Positions 43,725 through 53,223 of a stretch of 64,000 bases of DNA are shown piece by piece; within the stretch, counting starts at the first letter, position 1; each line of letters begins with the position of its first letter. Below the pieces are notes generated by a model. That model saw only the letters and a program-made list of their open reading frames with translations, did not search any database and had not been told where the DNA came from. Where the stretch lies: the NCBI RefSeq assembly GCF_018129025.1, contig NZ_JAAEDI010000007.1:151652-215651 (forward strand), read 5' to 3'. The position numbers were made by a program, and so were the translations under genes. The DNA comes from Neoroseomonas terrae. Its GTDB lineage: Bacteria; Pseudomonadota; Alphaproteobacteria; Acetobacterales; Acetobacteraceae.

Positions 43725-45140
43725 ATGCACCGACCCGCACCGCCGCTCGACGTCGTCTCCGCTATGCCCGGCATTGCCTGGCCGGCGCTGCCGGCGGCGT
43801 CCGGCGCGGCGCTCCTCGCCATCCTGTTCCAGCTCGAACAGACGCAATGGTGGCCGGGCGAGCGGATCGAGACGGCGCAGCGGCGGCAGCTCGCCCAGTT
43901 GGTCAGCCATGCGGCGGCGACCGTCCCGTTCTACCGGGACCGGCTCCCGCGCGACTGGCCGGCCGCGGAGGATGGCGCCGCCTGGGAAGCAGTGTGGCGG
44001 TCAGTGCCGATCCTGCGGCGGCACGAGATTCAGGCGGCCGACGAGAGCGATGCCATGCTCGCGGACCAGCTGCCGGCGGGCCATGGCGAATACCGGGAGA
44101 TCTTCACCTCGGGCTCCACCGGCCGCCCGATCCGCGCCGTCCGCAGCCAGCTTTGGGAACTGGTGTGGTCCGCCTTCACGCTGCGGGACCATCTGTGGCA
44201 CCGGCGGGATGTGACGGGGACGCTCGCGGTCATCCGCGAGAGCGGCGCCGGCAAGGCGGCCTGGCCGCAGGGCGATGCGCAGCAAGGCTGGGGCTTCTCC
44301 AGCGCGGGGCTGTTCGAGACGGGGCGGCTCGTCAGCCTCAACGTCACCACGCCGGTCGACCAGCAATTGGAATGGCTGCAGCGGCAGGACGCGGACTACC
44401 TGCTGTCGCATCCCTCGATTCTGGCGCGGCTGGCCGCGGCGTCGCAGGAGGCCGGCATCCGCCTGCCGCGGCTGCGCCAGGCGATCGGCATCGCCGAGAT
44501 GCTGCGGCCTGAGGCACGCGCGGCGATCGAAGCCGCCTGGAGCGTGCCCGTCATTGATGTCTACAGCACGCGGGAGGCCGGCTATCTGGCCCTGCAATGC
44601 CCCGATCATGGCGGGTACCACGTCCAGTCGGAGGGGCTGCGGCTGGAGGTGGTGGCGGAGGACGGCACACCCTGCGGGCCTGGCGAAACCGGCCGCGTGC
44701 TGGTCACGCCGCTGCACAACCTCGCCATGCCGCTGATCCGCTACGACATCGGCGATGCGGCGGAGCTCGGCGCGCCCTGCCCGTGCGGACGCGGGCTGCC
44801 GGTGCTGACGCGCATCCTTGGGCGGCGGCAGAACATGCTGCGCCTGCCGGGCGGCGGGCGACGCTGGCCGCTGCTGTCCTCAGGTGATCTCGGTGCGCTG
44901 CAGAGGGCCGTGCCGCCGCTGCGACAGTATCGCATCGTGCAGAAGGCGCTGGACCATCTGCACCTGGTCCTCGCAATCGCGCGGCCGATGACGGCGGAGG
45001 AAGCCACCGCCGCCCAGGGCTGGGCGCAGGCGAAGTTTGGCACCGGCTTCCGGATCACGGTGGAGAGCCACCGCGAACTGCCCCGCAGCGCCGCCGGCAA
45101 GTCGGAGGACTTCATCTGCGAGGTGCCTGACGGCGGCTGA
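43725..45140 (+). CDS. Phenylacetate-CoA ligase-like (PaaK-type) adenylate-forming protein
   Basis: 471-aa adenylate-forming enzyme. The ATP-binding motif is FTSGSTGRPIRAVRS; later motifs are DVYSTREAGYLALQC, GETGRVLVTPLHNLAMPLIRYDIGD and the hinge region ILGRRQNMLRLPGG. A C-terminal lid domain ends with SHRELPRSAAGKSEDF. A Cys cluster (APCPCGRG) is typical of PaaK-like proteins. It would activate a carboxylic acid as an acyl-AMP. No dedicated carrier or CoA pathway genes are adjacent, so the substrate is unknown. Confidence 0.85.
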   Translation: MHRPAPPLDVVSAMPGIAWPALPAASGAALLAILFQLEQTQWWPGERIETAQRRQLAQLVSHAAATVPFYRDRLPRDWPAAEDGAAWEAVWRSVPILRRHEIQAADESDAMLADQLPAGHGEYREIFTSGSTGRPIRAVRSQLWELVWSAFTLRDHLWHRRDVTGTLAVIRESGAGKAAWPQGDAQQGWGFSSAGLFETGRLVSLNVTTPVDQQLEWLQRQDADYLLSHPSILARLAAASQEAGIRLPRLRQAIGIAEMLRPEARAAIEAAWSVPVIDVYSTREAGYLALQCPDHGGYHVQSEGLRLEVVAEDGTPCGPGETGRVLVTPLHNLAMPLIRYDIGDAAELGAPCPCGRGLPVLTRILGRRQNMLRLPGGGRRWPLLSSGDLGALQRAVPPLRQYRIVQKALDHLHLVLAIARPMTAEEATAAQGWAQAKFGTGFRITVESHRELPRSAAGKSEDFICEVPDGG

Positions 45141-45263
45141 TACCAACAGCCCCTGTTCGGGACCATTGGTCTTCGCTTCTGCGTGCCCCGTATGCCCCGG
45201 GGTTCCGCTCCCGTCGCCCGCGCGCCATCATCGCCGTGCTCACCTCGATCGGGATTGCGAATC

Positions 45264-46718
45264 ATGGCGCTGCGCTGCGACCTCATCATCCGGGATGCCA
45301 CGATCTTCGACGGCACCGGCGGCCCGCGGCGGCGCGGCGATGTCGGCGTCAGCGGGGACCGGATCGTGGGCGTCGGGGACCTCGGCGGAGCGAGCGCGGA
45401 TCGGGAGGTGATCGCCGGCGGCCGTGCCCTCGCGCCCGGCTTCATCGACGCCCATACGCATGACGACCGCGCGGTGATGTGCGGGCCGGACTGCATGACC
45501 TGCAAGATCAGCCAGGGCGTGACCACCGTCGTCGTCGGCAATTGCGGCGTGTCGCTGGCGCCCGCGCGGTTCAAGCGCCTGCCGCCGCCGCCGCTCGACC
45601 TGATCGGGGAGGAGGGCTGGTGGCGCTTCGACAGCTTCGGCGACTACGCGCATGAGCTGAAGAAGCGCGGTTCCGAGGTCAACACCTACGCCCTCGTCGG
45701 CCACCAGACGATGCGCGTGGAAGCCATGGATGGCGACGTGATGCGCGTCGCGAAGGATTCCGAGATCGAGCACATGCGGCTGCGGGTGAAGAACTCGCTG
45801 GCGGAGGGTGCGTCGGGCTTCTCCACCGGCCTCTACTACCCGCCCAACATGCACGCGACGACCGAGGAGGTGATCGCCGTCGCCGAACCGTTGCGCGCCT
45901 TCGGCGGCATCTACGTGACCCATATGCGCGACGAGGCGGACCGCGTGCTGGCCTCGATCGAGGAGACGGCGAAGATCGGCAAGCGCGTCGGCGTGCCGGT
46001 CTGGATCAGCCACCACAAATGCTCGCTGCCGGACAATTACGGTCGTTCCGTGCAGACCCTGCCGCTGATCGAGGCGTTCAACCAGACGCAGGACGTCTTC
46101 TTCGACATGTACCCCTATCCGGCGGGCTCCACCGTGCTGATGCCCGACCGGCTGCGCGACGATGTGAAGGTGATGATCACCTGGTCGGTACCGCATCCCG
46201 AGATGGCGGGAAAATACCTGTCGGACATCGCGCGCGGCTGGAACACCGACATCCGTCAGGCGGCGCAGCGCCTGCTGCCGGCTGGCCAGGTGACGTGGCA
46301 GATGGATGAGGAAGATGTGCGCCGCATCATGGCGCATCCGATGTCGGTGATCGGCTCGGACGGCATTCCGCATGATGCGCATCCGCATCCGCGGCTGTGG
46401 GGCACCTTCCCGCGCGTGCTGGGGCTGTATGCGCGGCAGTTGCGGCTGTTCTCGCTCGAGACCGCGATCCACAAGATGACCGGCCGCACCGCGAACCTGT
46501 TCGGCATGATCGACCGTGGGGAAATCCGCGAAGGCGCCTATGCCGACCTCGTGCTGTTCGACGCGGACACTGTCATCGACAAGGCGACCTTCGAGGAACC
46601 GAAGCAGGTCAGCGCGGGCATCGAGGAAGTCTGGGCGAATGGCGTGCCCACCTATGTCGCCGGCAAGGGCGCGACGGGCGAGAAGCCCGGGCGGCTGGTG
46701 ACGCGCAACCGCGTCTGA
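45264..46718 (+). CDS. N-acyl-D-amino-acid deacylase (D-aminoacylase-like amidohydrolase)
   Basis: 484-aa zinc amidohydrolase. It starts MALRCDLIIRDATIFDGTGG; metal-binding and family motifs include APGFIDAHTHDDRAVMCGPD, GVTTVVVGNCGVSLAPARF, GGIYVTHMRDEADRVLASIE, WISHHKCSLPDNYGRS and SDGIPHDAHPHPRLWGTFPR. It hydrolyses N-acyl-D-amino acids or a related amide. There is no signal peptide. It is on the same strand as the PaaK-like gene but 123 bp away. Confidence 0.9.
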   Translation: MALRCDLIIRDATIFDGTGGPRRRGDVGVSGDRIVGVGDLGGASADREVIAGGRALAPGFIDAHTHDDRAVMCGPDCMTCKISQGVTTVVVGNCGVSLAPARFKRLPPPPLDLIGEEGWWRFDSFGDYAHELKKRGSEVNTYALVGHQTMRVEAMDGDVMRVAKDSEIEHMRLRVKNSLAEGASGFSTGLYYPPNMHATTEEVIAVAEPLRAFGGIYVTHMRDEADRVLASIEETAKIGKRVGVPVWISHHKCSLPDNYGRSVQTLPLIEAFNQTQDVFFDMYPYPAGSTVLMPDRLRDDVKVMITWSVPHPEMAGKYLSDIARGWNTDIRQAAQRLLPAGQVTWQMDEEDVRRIMAHPMSVIGSDGIPHDAHPHPRLWGTFPRVLGLYARQLRLFSLETAIHKMTGRTANLFGMIDRGEIREGAYADLVLFDADTVIDKATFEEPKQVSAGIEEVWANGVPTYVAGKGATGEKPGRLVTRNRV

Positions 46719-46812
46719 CCGGCACGCGGCCGAGTGCTGCGATCACAATCCGCTCGCGACGCGCATTCGGCGCTCGCGAGGGATTGCGTTGCATCAAGTT
46801 TTCGCCATTCTC

Positions 46813-46827
46813 GCAATCACTGATTGC
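46813..46827. promoter_or_regulatory. 15-bp perfect palindrome upstream of the metalloprotease
   Basis: GCAATCA-C-TGATTGC (7+1+7) lies 63 bp before the chosen start of the RTX protease, in a locally AT-richer stretch (ACAATTACTCAACCATTGG follows). It has the form of a dimeric repressor or activator operator. The binding protein is unknown. Confidence 0.45.
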
Positions 46828-46890
46828 GGCTCCGCGACAATTACTCAACCATTGGTTCGCCGCCGCATCAACGAATGGATGGGACGGCGC

Positions 46891-48954
46891 ATGGCTGAGA
46901 TCGAACCAGTGTATTCGGAGCCGAAGGGCGGGCTCTACGGCGGTCATTTCGACAGCTCGGGCCTCGACCCGAATGTCCGCGCCGTGATGATGGATGAGCG
47001 CTGGACGACCAGCTATGGCGGCAGCGAAGCGGCGACGGTCATCACCTACGCCTTCCCCACGCAGGCCTCGGATTATCTCAACGCCCCCGGGGGCTACCCG
47101 CCGGCCGATCCGGATGCGGAGCACCCGGCGTACAGCTTCGCCCCGATCAACGAGATCCAGATCGAGGCGGTGCGTGCCGCCTTCGGCCTCGTCTCGTCCT
47201 ACACCAACCTGACCTTCGTCGAGCTGGATTCGAGCCACGCCGCCGATGCGGCTTTCCGCTTCGGCCAGTTCGACGACAGCGGTTCGCAATCCGGCTTTCC
47301 GCCGAACGAGGGCGAGTACAGCCCGCAGGACAGCCGGCTGTCGGGCGATACCTGGCTTGGCGGCAACGGTACGCCGCCGTCGATGGCATTCTTCGGCACC
47401 GACCACTTCAACACCATCATGCACGAGATGGGTCACGCCTTCGGCCTGAAGCACGGCCATGACCCCGACTACAGCGGTGCCCTCTCGAGTGACCGGAACA
47501 ACAACGAGTTCTCGGTCATGACCTATGCCAGCTACTTCGGCGCGGATTCCGAAGGCGCGACCGAGGCATGGGCCGGATCATCGCCGTCGAGCTACATGAT
47601 GTACGACATCGCGGCGTTGCAGGCGTATTACGGTGCGAACTTCGGGAAGGTCGGCACTGAGGCGGTCTATTCGTGGGATACCCAGACGGGCCAGCAATAC
47701 ATCAACGGCCTGCCGGCGGAATTCACCGGCGCAAGCAAGGGTGCGAAGATCCTGACCACGGTGTGGACCCAGGGTGCGATCGCCACCTACGACCTCAGCA
47801 ACTTCGCTGAGAACCAGGTGGCGGATCTGCGGCCCGGCGAATGGCTGCGGTTCTCGTCGACGCAGATCGCCGACCTCAATGACCAGGCGCCGACGGGCAC
47901 GCCGGAATTCCAGGCGCAGGGCAATGTGTACAACGCCCTTTTGTACCAGGGCGACGAACGCTCCCTCGTCAGCAACCTGATGACCGGCGCCGGGAATGAT
48001 CGGCTGATCGGCAACGACATCGCCAACCGGCTCTCCGCCGGTGCCGGCAACGACACGATCGACGGCGGCCTCGGCGATGACACGATCAGCGGCGGGGCCG
48101 GCGCGGATACGGTCACCTTCGGTGCCGGGCGCAGCCTGCTGCGGGACACGCTGGAAGATCTCAACGGCGACGTGGTGCTCGACCTCGGCAGTGCGAATGC
48201 GATCCAGATCCTCGGCCTCCGTGCTTCACGCGACGACTTCACCGTCACCTTGGGCGACGGTGGCGTATCGTTCGGCCTCGAGGGCAGCGTCTTCGACCTG
48301 CGCGGGGATTTCAGCGGCGGCGACTTCATCGCGGCGGCCCGTGGATTCGGCAAGGATGGCTTCACGCACCTATCCTTCATCACCTACTTGCCGGAGCTGA
48401 CCGAGCAGGTCACCGTGGCGCCGAGCGCCATCAACGGCATCGCGGCTGAGGTGCTGCTGGCCGGCGACGGCTTCACCAACTTCACCGTCACGCTCGATTC
48501 CAGCGGCACCATCTGCCGCAACACGATCGGCACCTATCGGATCGGGGCGGACGGCACGATCAGCGACGTGTCGATCCTCTTCGGCGATGCGCAGCAGGCG
48601 GATGCAGGCACGGCCCTGGCGCTCGGGAGGCCGGAGGCCGGCGAAAGCATCGGCTTCTTCCTGATCCAGGACGGCCAGAACGTGTATGGCGAGCTCACTG
48701 ACGACCTCGCCTTCCGCTGGGAGGGCACGTCGCTCGTCCTGAGCAGTTCGAGCCGTGGCGACCTGTCCGACGCCGACATCTTCCATTCCGTGGCGAACTA
48801 CAACGCCGGGGGCACGACGCAGGTCCTGTCCGGGCTGCATCAGGATGGCGACGGGTTCTGGATCGGCTTCGAGGACACGGCCGGCGAGTTCAGCGACTAT
48901 GACTTCCAGGACGTCGTGCTGAGGGTGCACGAGTCGATGTCCATCCTGGTCTGA
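46891..48954 (+). CDS. Serralysin-type M10 metalloprotease with RTX repeats and DUF4114-like tail
   Basis: 687-aa secreted zinc protease. The catalytic helix HEMGHAFGLKH is at residues 178-188 and the Met-turn is FSVMTYASYF. RTX nonapeptides (GAGNDRLIGND, GAGNDTIDGGLGDDTISGG) at about residues 365-410 bind calcium. The C-terminal part (about 555-687), with AGESIGFFLIQDGQNVYGE and DFQDVVLRV, resembles a DUF4114 module. No N-terminal signal is expected, as export is by a type I system using a C-terminal signal, but no type I genes are in the window. The start is uncertain: ATG 46879 or TTG 46789 are also in frame. Confidence 0.88.
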   Translation: MAEIEPVYSEPKGGLYGGHFDSSGLDPNVRAVMMDERWTTSYGGSEAATVITYAFPTQASDYLNAPGGYPPADPDAEHPAYSFAPINEIQIEAVRAAFGLVSSYTNLTFVELDSSHAADAAFRFGQFDDSGSQSGFPPNEGEYSPQDSRLSGDTWLGGNGTPPSMAFFGTDHFNTIMHEMGHAFGLKHGHDPDYSGALSSDRNNNEFSVMTYASYFGADSEGATEAWAGSSPSSYMMYDIAALQAYYGANFGKVGTEAVYSWDTQTGQQYINGLPAEFTGASKGAKILTTVWTQGAIATYDLSNFAENQVADLRPGEWLRFSSTQIADLNDQAPTGTPEFQAQGNVYNALLYQGDERSLVSNLMTGAGNDRLIGNDIANRLSAGAGNDTIDGGLGDDTISGGAGADTVTFGAGRSLLRDTLEDLNGDVVLDLGSANAIQILGLRASRDDFTVTLGDGGVSFGLEGSVFDLRGDFSGGDFIAAARGFGKDGFTHLSFITYLPELTEQVTVAPSAINGIAAEVLLAGDGFTNFTVTLDSSGTICRNTIGTYRIGADGTISDVSILFGDAQQADAGTALALGRPEAGESIGFFLIQDGQNVYGELTDDLAFRWEGTSLVLSSSSRGDLSDADIFHSVANYNAGGTTQVLSGLHQDGDGFWIGFEDTAGEFSDYDFQDVVLRVHESMSILV

Positions 48955-48988
48955 CCGGAGCACCTTCGCTCCCACTTCGGCGGCGCCG

Positions 48989-49011
48989 GTCCTTCGGCGC
49001 TGCCGAAGGAC
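48989..49011. terminator. Bidirectional terminator hairpin
   Basis: GTCCTTCGGC (48989-48998) pairs perfectly with GCCGAAGGAC (49002-49011) around a GCT loop, between the 3' ends of the convergent protease and pdxY genes. There is no long T-run, as is common at this GC content. Confidence 0.7.
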
Positions 49012-49029
49012 GTCCGCAGGCTTCGCGAC

Positions 49030-49878
49030 TCAGCAGGGCTGCGCCCGGAACACCCGCGACGGCGCGACGAATTCCTCCTGCGCCGCAACCGTCAGGATCT
49101 CCCGCGACCCGGCTTCCGCCGTCCGGCGCAGAAGGCCGAAGATCGACGATGCCGCGGCCGACAGCGCGGCATCGGCGCCACCGCGCAGCCGGTGGAACAG
49201 GAACAGCGCGGCGATCGCATCCCCTGCCCCGTTCACCGACAGCGGCAGCATCGGGGTCGAGACACGCCAGAACTGCCCCGCCTCGGCGGCCAGCATGCCG
49301 ATCTCGCCCTCCGGCGTGTCTTCCAGATGCAGCGACGTCACTAACACGCAGCGCGGTCCCCTAGACTGCAGGGCAGCGACGGCCCGCTTCGCACCGTCCA
49401 GCGTCGTCACCTTCGCGCCGGTCAGCCATTCCAGCTCGAACTGGTTGGGCGTGAGGATATCGGCGGCGGGCACGGCCGCGTCGCGCATGAATTCCGGGAT
49501 GCCGGGGCGGACGAACACGCCGCGCCCGACATCGCCGATCACCGGGTCGCAGCACCACAGCGCCGCCGGGTTCGCGGCCTTCACGCGCGACGCGGCCGAC
49601 AGGATCGCCTGCCCGATCCCCGCGGAGCCCATGTAGCCCGACAAGACGGCGTCACAGCGCGGCAGCGCCCCGCGCTCCTCGATGCCGGTCACGAGGTCGC
49701 CGATCAGTTCCTCCCCGAAGACCTGCCCGCGCCAGGCGCCATAGCCCGTGTGATTCGAGAACTGGACGGTGTGGACGCCCCATACCTCCGCCCCCAGCCG
49801 CTGGAGCGGGAAGATCGCGCTGGCATTGCCGACATGGCCATAGGCGACCCAGGACTGGATCGACAGGATCGAGGTCAT
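49030..49878 (-). CDS. pdxY: Pyridoxal kinase
   Basis: 282-aa ribokinase-fold enzyme that phosphorylates pyridoxal in the vitamin B6 salvage pathway. Diagnostic stretches are [48 protein letters not shown] and the anion-hole/catalytic motif [31 protein letters not shown] matches PdxY. The length is normal for PdxY. ATG 49878 gives the canonical [11 protein letters not shown] start. Confidence 0.92.
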   Translation of the reverse strand: MTSILSIQSWVAYGHVGNASAIFPLQRLGAEVWGVHTVQFSNHTGYGAWRGQVFGEELIGDLVTGIEERGALPRCDAVLSGYMGSAGIGQAILSAASRVKAANPAALWCCDPVIGDVGRGVFVRPGIPEFMRDAAVPAADILTPNQFELEWLTGAKVTTLDGAKRAVAALQSRGPRCVLVTSLHLEDTPEGEIGMLAAEAGQFWRVSTPMLPLSVNGAGDAIAALFLFHRLRGGADAALSAAASSIFGLLRRTAEAGSREILTVAAQEEFVAPSRVFRAQPC

Positions 49879-50038
49879 CCGCTCATCCGCAGCAAGAAGG
49901 GCCGCGGACGCTAGAGCAGTTCGGTGCGCGGTGGAATCACCCGCCCCACGCAAGCCGCTTCACAGCGGCGCCCGGCCCGGTCATTCTGCCTCCGATTCAC
50001 CGGATCAACCGGGAGCGACCCTCGAGGGAGGAAACCAG

Positions 50039-51346
50039 ATGACCGCGCCCTTCTCGCGCCGTGACGCCCTTGCTGCGGGCTTCGGCGCAGTCCTGCTGCC
50101 ATCCACCCTGTCCGCCCAACCCGCGCAGAAGCCGGCCGAGTTCAAGATCGGCGTAACGACCTTCCTCTCCGGCCCGGCTTCGGTGTTCGGCGTGCCATCG
50201 CGCAAGGCCTGCGAGATGCTGGTCGACCAGATCAACGCCTCGGGCGGCATCGCCGGCGTGCCGATCCGCGCGAGCTTCGTGGACGAAGCCCCGGGCACCG
50301 ACCATCTGGTCGGCGAGTTCCGCCGCCTCGTGCAGTCGGAAGGCGTGCACGCGATGTTCCAGTCGATCTCGTCCGGCTCCTGCCTCGCCTGCACGCCGCT
50401 TTCGGCGGAACTCCAGAAGCTGACCATCTTGTGGGATTGCGGCACCCAGCGCATCTTCGAGGAGAATCGCTGGCAATACGCCTTCCGCACCCAGGGCTAC
50501 GGCACGCCGGAAGTGCTCGCCCCGCTGCTGTACCTGCTGAAGCACAAGCCCGACTTCCGCACCATCGCGGTGATCAACCAGGACTACGCCTGGGGCCGCG
50601 ATTCATGGGAGCTGTGGAAGACCGGCATGGACGCAATGAAGCCGGGCGTGCGCGTGGTGGCCGAGATGTTCCCCCGCTTCGGCTCAACCGACTTCTCGAC
50701 CGAGATCACGCGCCTGCTGGCGCTGCGGCCGGATGTGATCCTCTCCACCTCCTGGGGCGGGGAGCTCGTCACCTTCATCCGGCAGGCGGCGGAACGGCGG
50801 CTGCATGAACGCTCCCTGATGGTGCTGCCGGTGGCCGAGGCATCCATGCCGACGCTCGGCCGGTCGATGCCCGAGGGCCACATCATCGGCACGCGCGGCG
50901 ACCACTGGAACAACCACCCCTCGCCCGCGAACCCCGCGCTGTTCAACGGGCTGGTCAATTCCTACCGCCAGCGCTTCAACGAATGGCCGATCTATCCGGT
51001 GCACCACATGGCGCAGGCCATGTGGGCGCTGAAGGCGGGCGTCGAGAAGGCCGTTGCGGCCAAGGGCGGCGGCTGGCCGTCGGATTTGGAGATGGCCAAC
51101 GCCTTCCGCGGCCTGTCCTTCCCCACGCCCACCTCGACCATCACGCTGCGTGAGGACGGCCAGGGCCTGGAGGACCAGATCGTCGGCCTGTCCTCCTTCA
51201 ACGACCGGTTCCCCTTCGCCGTCCCGAAGGACATGATCCAGTTCCCCGGCGAGCAGGTCTCCGCCCCGGTCGGCCAGAAGTCGACCGATTGGCTGAAGAC
51301 GCTGAAGCCGGACTTCATCGCCTCCGCCGGCGCGCGCATCGGCTGA
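50039..51346 (+). CDS. Branched-chain-amino-acid-type ABC transporter substrate-binding protein
   Basis: 435-aa periplasmic binding protein of the LivJ/LivK type. The signal peptide MTAPFSRRDALAAGFGAVLL..LSAQ has a Tat-like RRD. The mature domain has FKIGVTTFLSGPASVFG, ASGGIAGVPIRASFVDEAPG and FRTIAVINQDYAWGRDSWEL. ATG 50039 follows GGGAGGAAACC. It is the first gene of a complete five-gene importer. Ligands of this branch include amino acids, urea, amides and aromatic acids. Confidence 0.92.
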   Translation: MTAPFSRRDALAAGFGAVLLPSTLSAQPAQKPAEFKIGVTTFLSGPASVFGVPSRKACEMLVDQINASGGIAGVPIRASFVDEAPGTDHLVGEFRRLVQSEGVHAMFQSISSGSCLACTPLSAELQKLTILWDCGTQRIFEENRWQYAFRTQGYGTPEVLAPLLYLLKHKPDFRTIAVINQDYAWGRDSWELWKTGMDAMKPGVRVVAEMFPRFGSTDFSTEITRLLALRPDVILSTSWGGELVTFIRQAAERRLHERSLMVLPVAEASMPTLGRSMPEGHIIGTRGDHWNNHPSPANPALFNGLVNSYRQRFNEWPIYPVHHMAQAMWALKAGVEKAVAAKGGGWPSDLEMANAFRGLSFPTPTSTITLREDGQGLEDQIVGLSSFNDRFPFAVPKDMIQFPGEQVSAPVGQKSTDWLKTLKPDFIASAGARIG

Positions 51347-51355
51347 GGCGGCGCC

Positions 51356-52291
51356 ATGGCCGAGTGGTTCCAGGACAATGGCCTTCTGCTCGGCCTGGCC
51401 CTGCTGGACGGGCTCTCCTCGGCGGGGTTGATCTTCCTCGTCGCGGTGGGGCTCAACCTCGTCTTCGGCGTGCTGCGCATCATCAATGTCGCGCATGGCT
51501 CGCTCTATGCCATCGGCGCGTATAGCGCCGCATCCATCGGCATCTTCCTGTCCGGCCGCGGCCTGCCGGACTGGGCCTCGATACCGACGTTGATTCTCTC
51601 CGCGGCGCTGGTCGGCGCCATCCTTGGCCCGATCATCGAACGGCTGCTGCTGCGCCGGATCTATGCGCAGGAGGAGGTGGTGCAGCTCCTCGTCACCTTT
51701 GCCCTGTTCATGATCCTGGAGGATGTCCAGAAGCTGCTGTGGGGCGTGCAGCCGATCCACCATGACACGGCGATGCGCTGGCTCGGCACGATCGACGTGC
51801 CGTTCGGCGCCGACTTCATCCCCTTCACCAACTACCAGCTGTTCGTGCTGCCGGGCATCGCCATCGTCACGCTGGTCGGCCTCGCCTGGTTCCTGCGCCG
51901 CACGCTGACCGGCCGCGTCATCGTGGCCGTCACCACGGACCGCGAAGCCGCGACGGCCATGGGCATCGACGCCGCGAAGGTCTTCCTGCTGACCTTCACC
52001 TTCGGCGCGATGCTCGCCGCGCTCGGCGGCGCGCTGTCCTCGCCGACCGCCGCGCTCGTGCCGGGCATCGGTGCGCAGACCATCGTGCTGTCCTTCGCGG
52101 TCGTCGCCACCGCCGGCCTCGGCCAGATCGAGGGCGCGGCGCTGACCTCCCTGATGATGGGCCTGGGCCGGTCCATCGCCGTTTATTTCGAGCCGGAGCT
52201 GGAAGTGGTCGTGCCCTACATCATCATGGTGCTGGTGCTGCTGGTCCGGCCGCAGGGCCTGTTCGGCGTGATCGAGACGCGGCGCGTATGA
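51356..52291 (+). CDS. Branched-chain-amino-acid-type ABC permease (LivH-like)
   Basis: 311-aa inner-membrane permease with about eight hydrophobic spans. Typical LivH stretches are LIFLVAVGLNLVFGVLRIIN, VAHGSLYAIGAYSAASIG and RRTLTGRVIVAVTTDREAAT with the coupling-loop MGIDAAKVFLLTF. It starts 9 bp after the binding-protein stop and overlaps the LivM-like gene by ATGA. Confidence 0.93.
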   Translation: MAEWFQDNGLLLGLALLDGLSSAGLIFLVAVGLNLVFGVLRIINVAHGSLYAIGAYSAASIGIFLSGRGLPDWASIPTLILSAALVGAILGPIIERLLLRRIYAQEEVVQLLVTFALFMILEDVQKLLWGVQPIHHDTAMRWLGTIDVPFGADFIPFTNYQLFVLPGIAIVTLVGLAWFLRRTLTGRVIVAVTTDREAATAMGIDAAKVFLLTFTFGAMLAALGGALSSPTAALVPGIGAQTIVLSFAVVATAGLGQIEGAALTSLMMGLGRSIAVYFEPELEVVVPYIIMVLVLLVRPQGLFGVIETRRV

Positions 52292-53223
52292 GGAAGATCG
52301 AACCTTTCCTGGCGCTGCTGCTCGCTGCGGCAATGATCACCGCCGCGGTTACCGCCCCCTGGCTGCGCTTCGTGCTGACTATCGCACTCGCCAAGGGCAT
52401 CGCGGTGATAGGCATCCTGCTGCTGCTACGCGCGGGGCAGGTCTCCTTCGGGCATGCGCTCTACATCGCCTTCGGCGCCTATACGGTCGCGTTCCTGGCG
52501 CCGCGCTACGGCGATGCCGTCGTGCTGCTGCTGCTGGCCGCTGTCGGCGCGGGGCTGCTCGGTCTCGTCATCGGCCTGTTCGTCACGCGCTACCGGCAGA
52601 TCTTCTTCGGCATGCTGAATCTCGCGATGTCGATGGTGTTCTATTCGCTGCTCGAGAAGCTCTACCACTACACCAAGGGCAGCGACGGCATCCGTGTCGA
52701 GATCATGCCGATCGCCGGCCAGACGCTCGACCGCGTCGCCTATGAATGGTGGATCTTCGGCATCGCCATGGGCCTCGCCTTCGTTCTCGGCTTCCTGATC
52801 CGGCTGTACCTCTCCTCCCCGATGGGCGAGGCGCTGGCCGGCATCAAGACGCGCGAGACGCGGCTGGAGTTCATGGGCGTGCCGGCCCGCGGCGTGCTGC
52901 TCGCCGCCTATGTCATGTCGGCCATGCTGGGCGGCATCGGCGGCGCGATCATCGCCATGACATCCCGCCACGTCACGCCGCTGCTGTCCTACTGGACCTC
53001 ATCCGGTGAGCTCGTCTTCATCGCCATCCTCGGCGGCGCGGGCGGCGTGCTCGGGCCGTTCCTGGGCGCCGCCGCCTACGAACTCGTCCGCATCTACGCC
53101 GCCGCTTCCTTCGCCGATGCCTGGCAGATGATCCTCGGCGCCGTGCTGCTGCTGGTCATCCTGTTCGCACCCGGCGGGCTGTGGGGCATGGCGGCACGGG
53201 TGATGAAGGGGCGCGCACAATGA
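52288..53223 (+). CDS. Branched-chain-amino-acid-type ABC permease (LivM-like)
   Basis: 311-aa permease. The LivM hallmark GQVSFGHALYIAFGAYTVAF is present, as are SDGIRVEIMP and the coupling region GEALAGIKTRETRLEFMGVP. The C-terminal GGAGGVLGPFLGAAAYELVR is typical. It overlaps genes on both sides by ATGA, so the operon is tightly coupled. Confidence 0.93.
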   Translation: MRKIEPFLALLLAAAMITAAVTAPWLRFVLTIALAKGIAVIGILLLLRAGQVSFGHALYIAFGAYTVAFLAPRYGDAVVLLLLAAVGAGLLGLVIGLFVTRYRQIFFGMLNLAMSMVFYSLLEKLYHYTKGSDGIRVEIMPIAGQTLDRVAYEWWIFGIAMGLAFVLGFLIRLYLSSPMGEALAGIKTRETRLEFMGVPARGVLLAAYVMSAMLGGIGGAIIAMTSRHVTPLLSYWTSSGELVFIAILGGAGGVLGPFLGAAAYELVRIYAAASFADAWQMILGAVLLLVILFAPGGLWGMAARVMKGRAQ

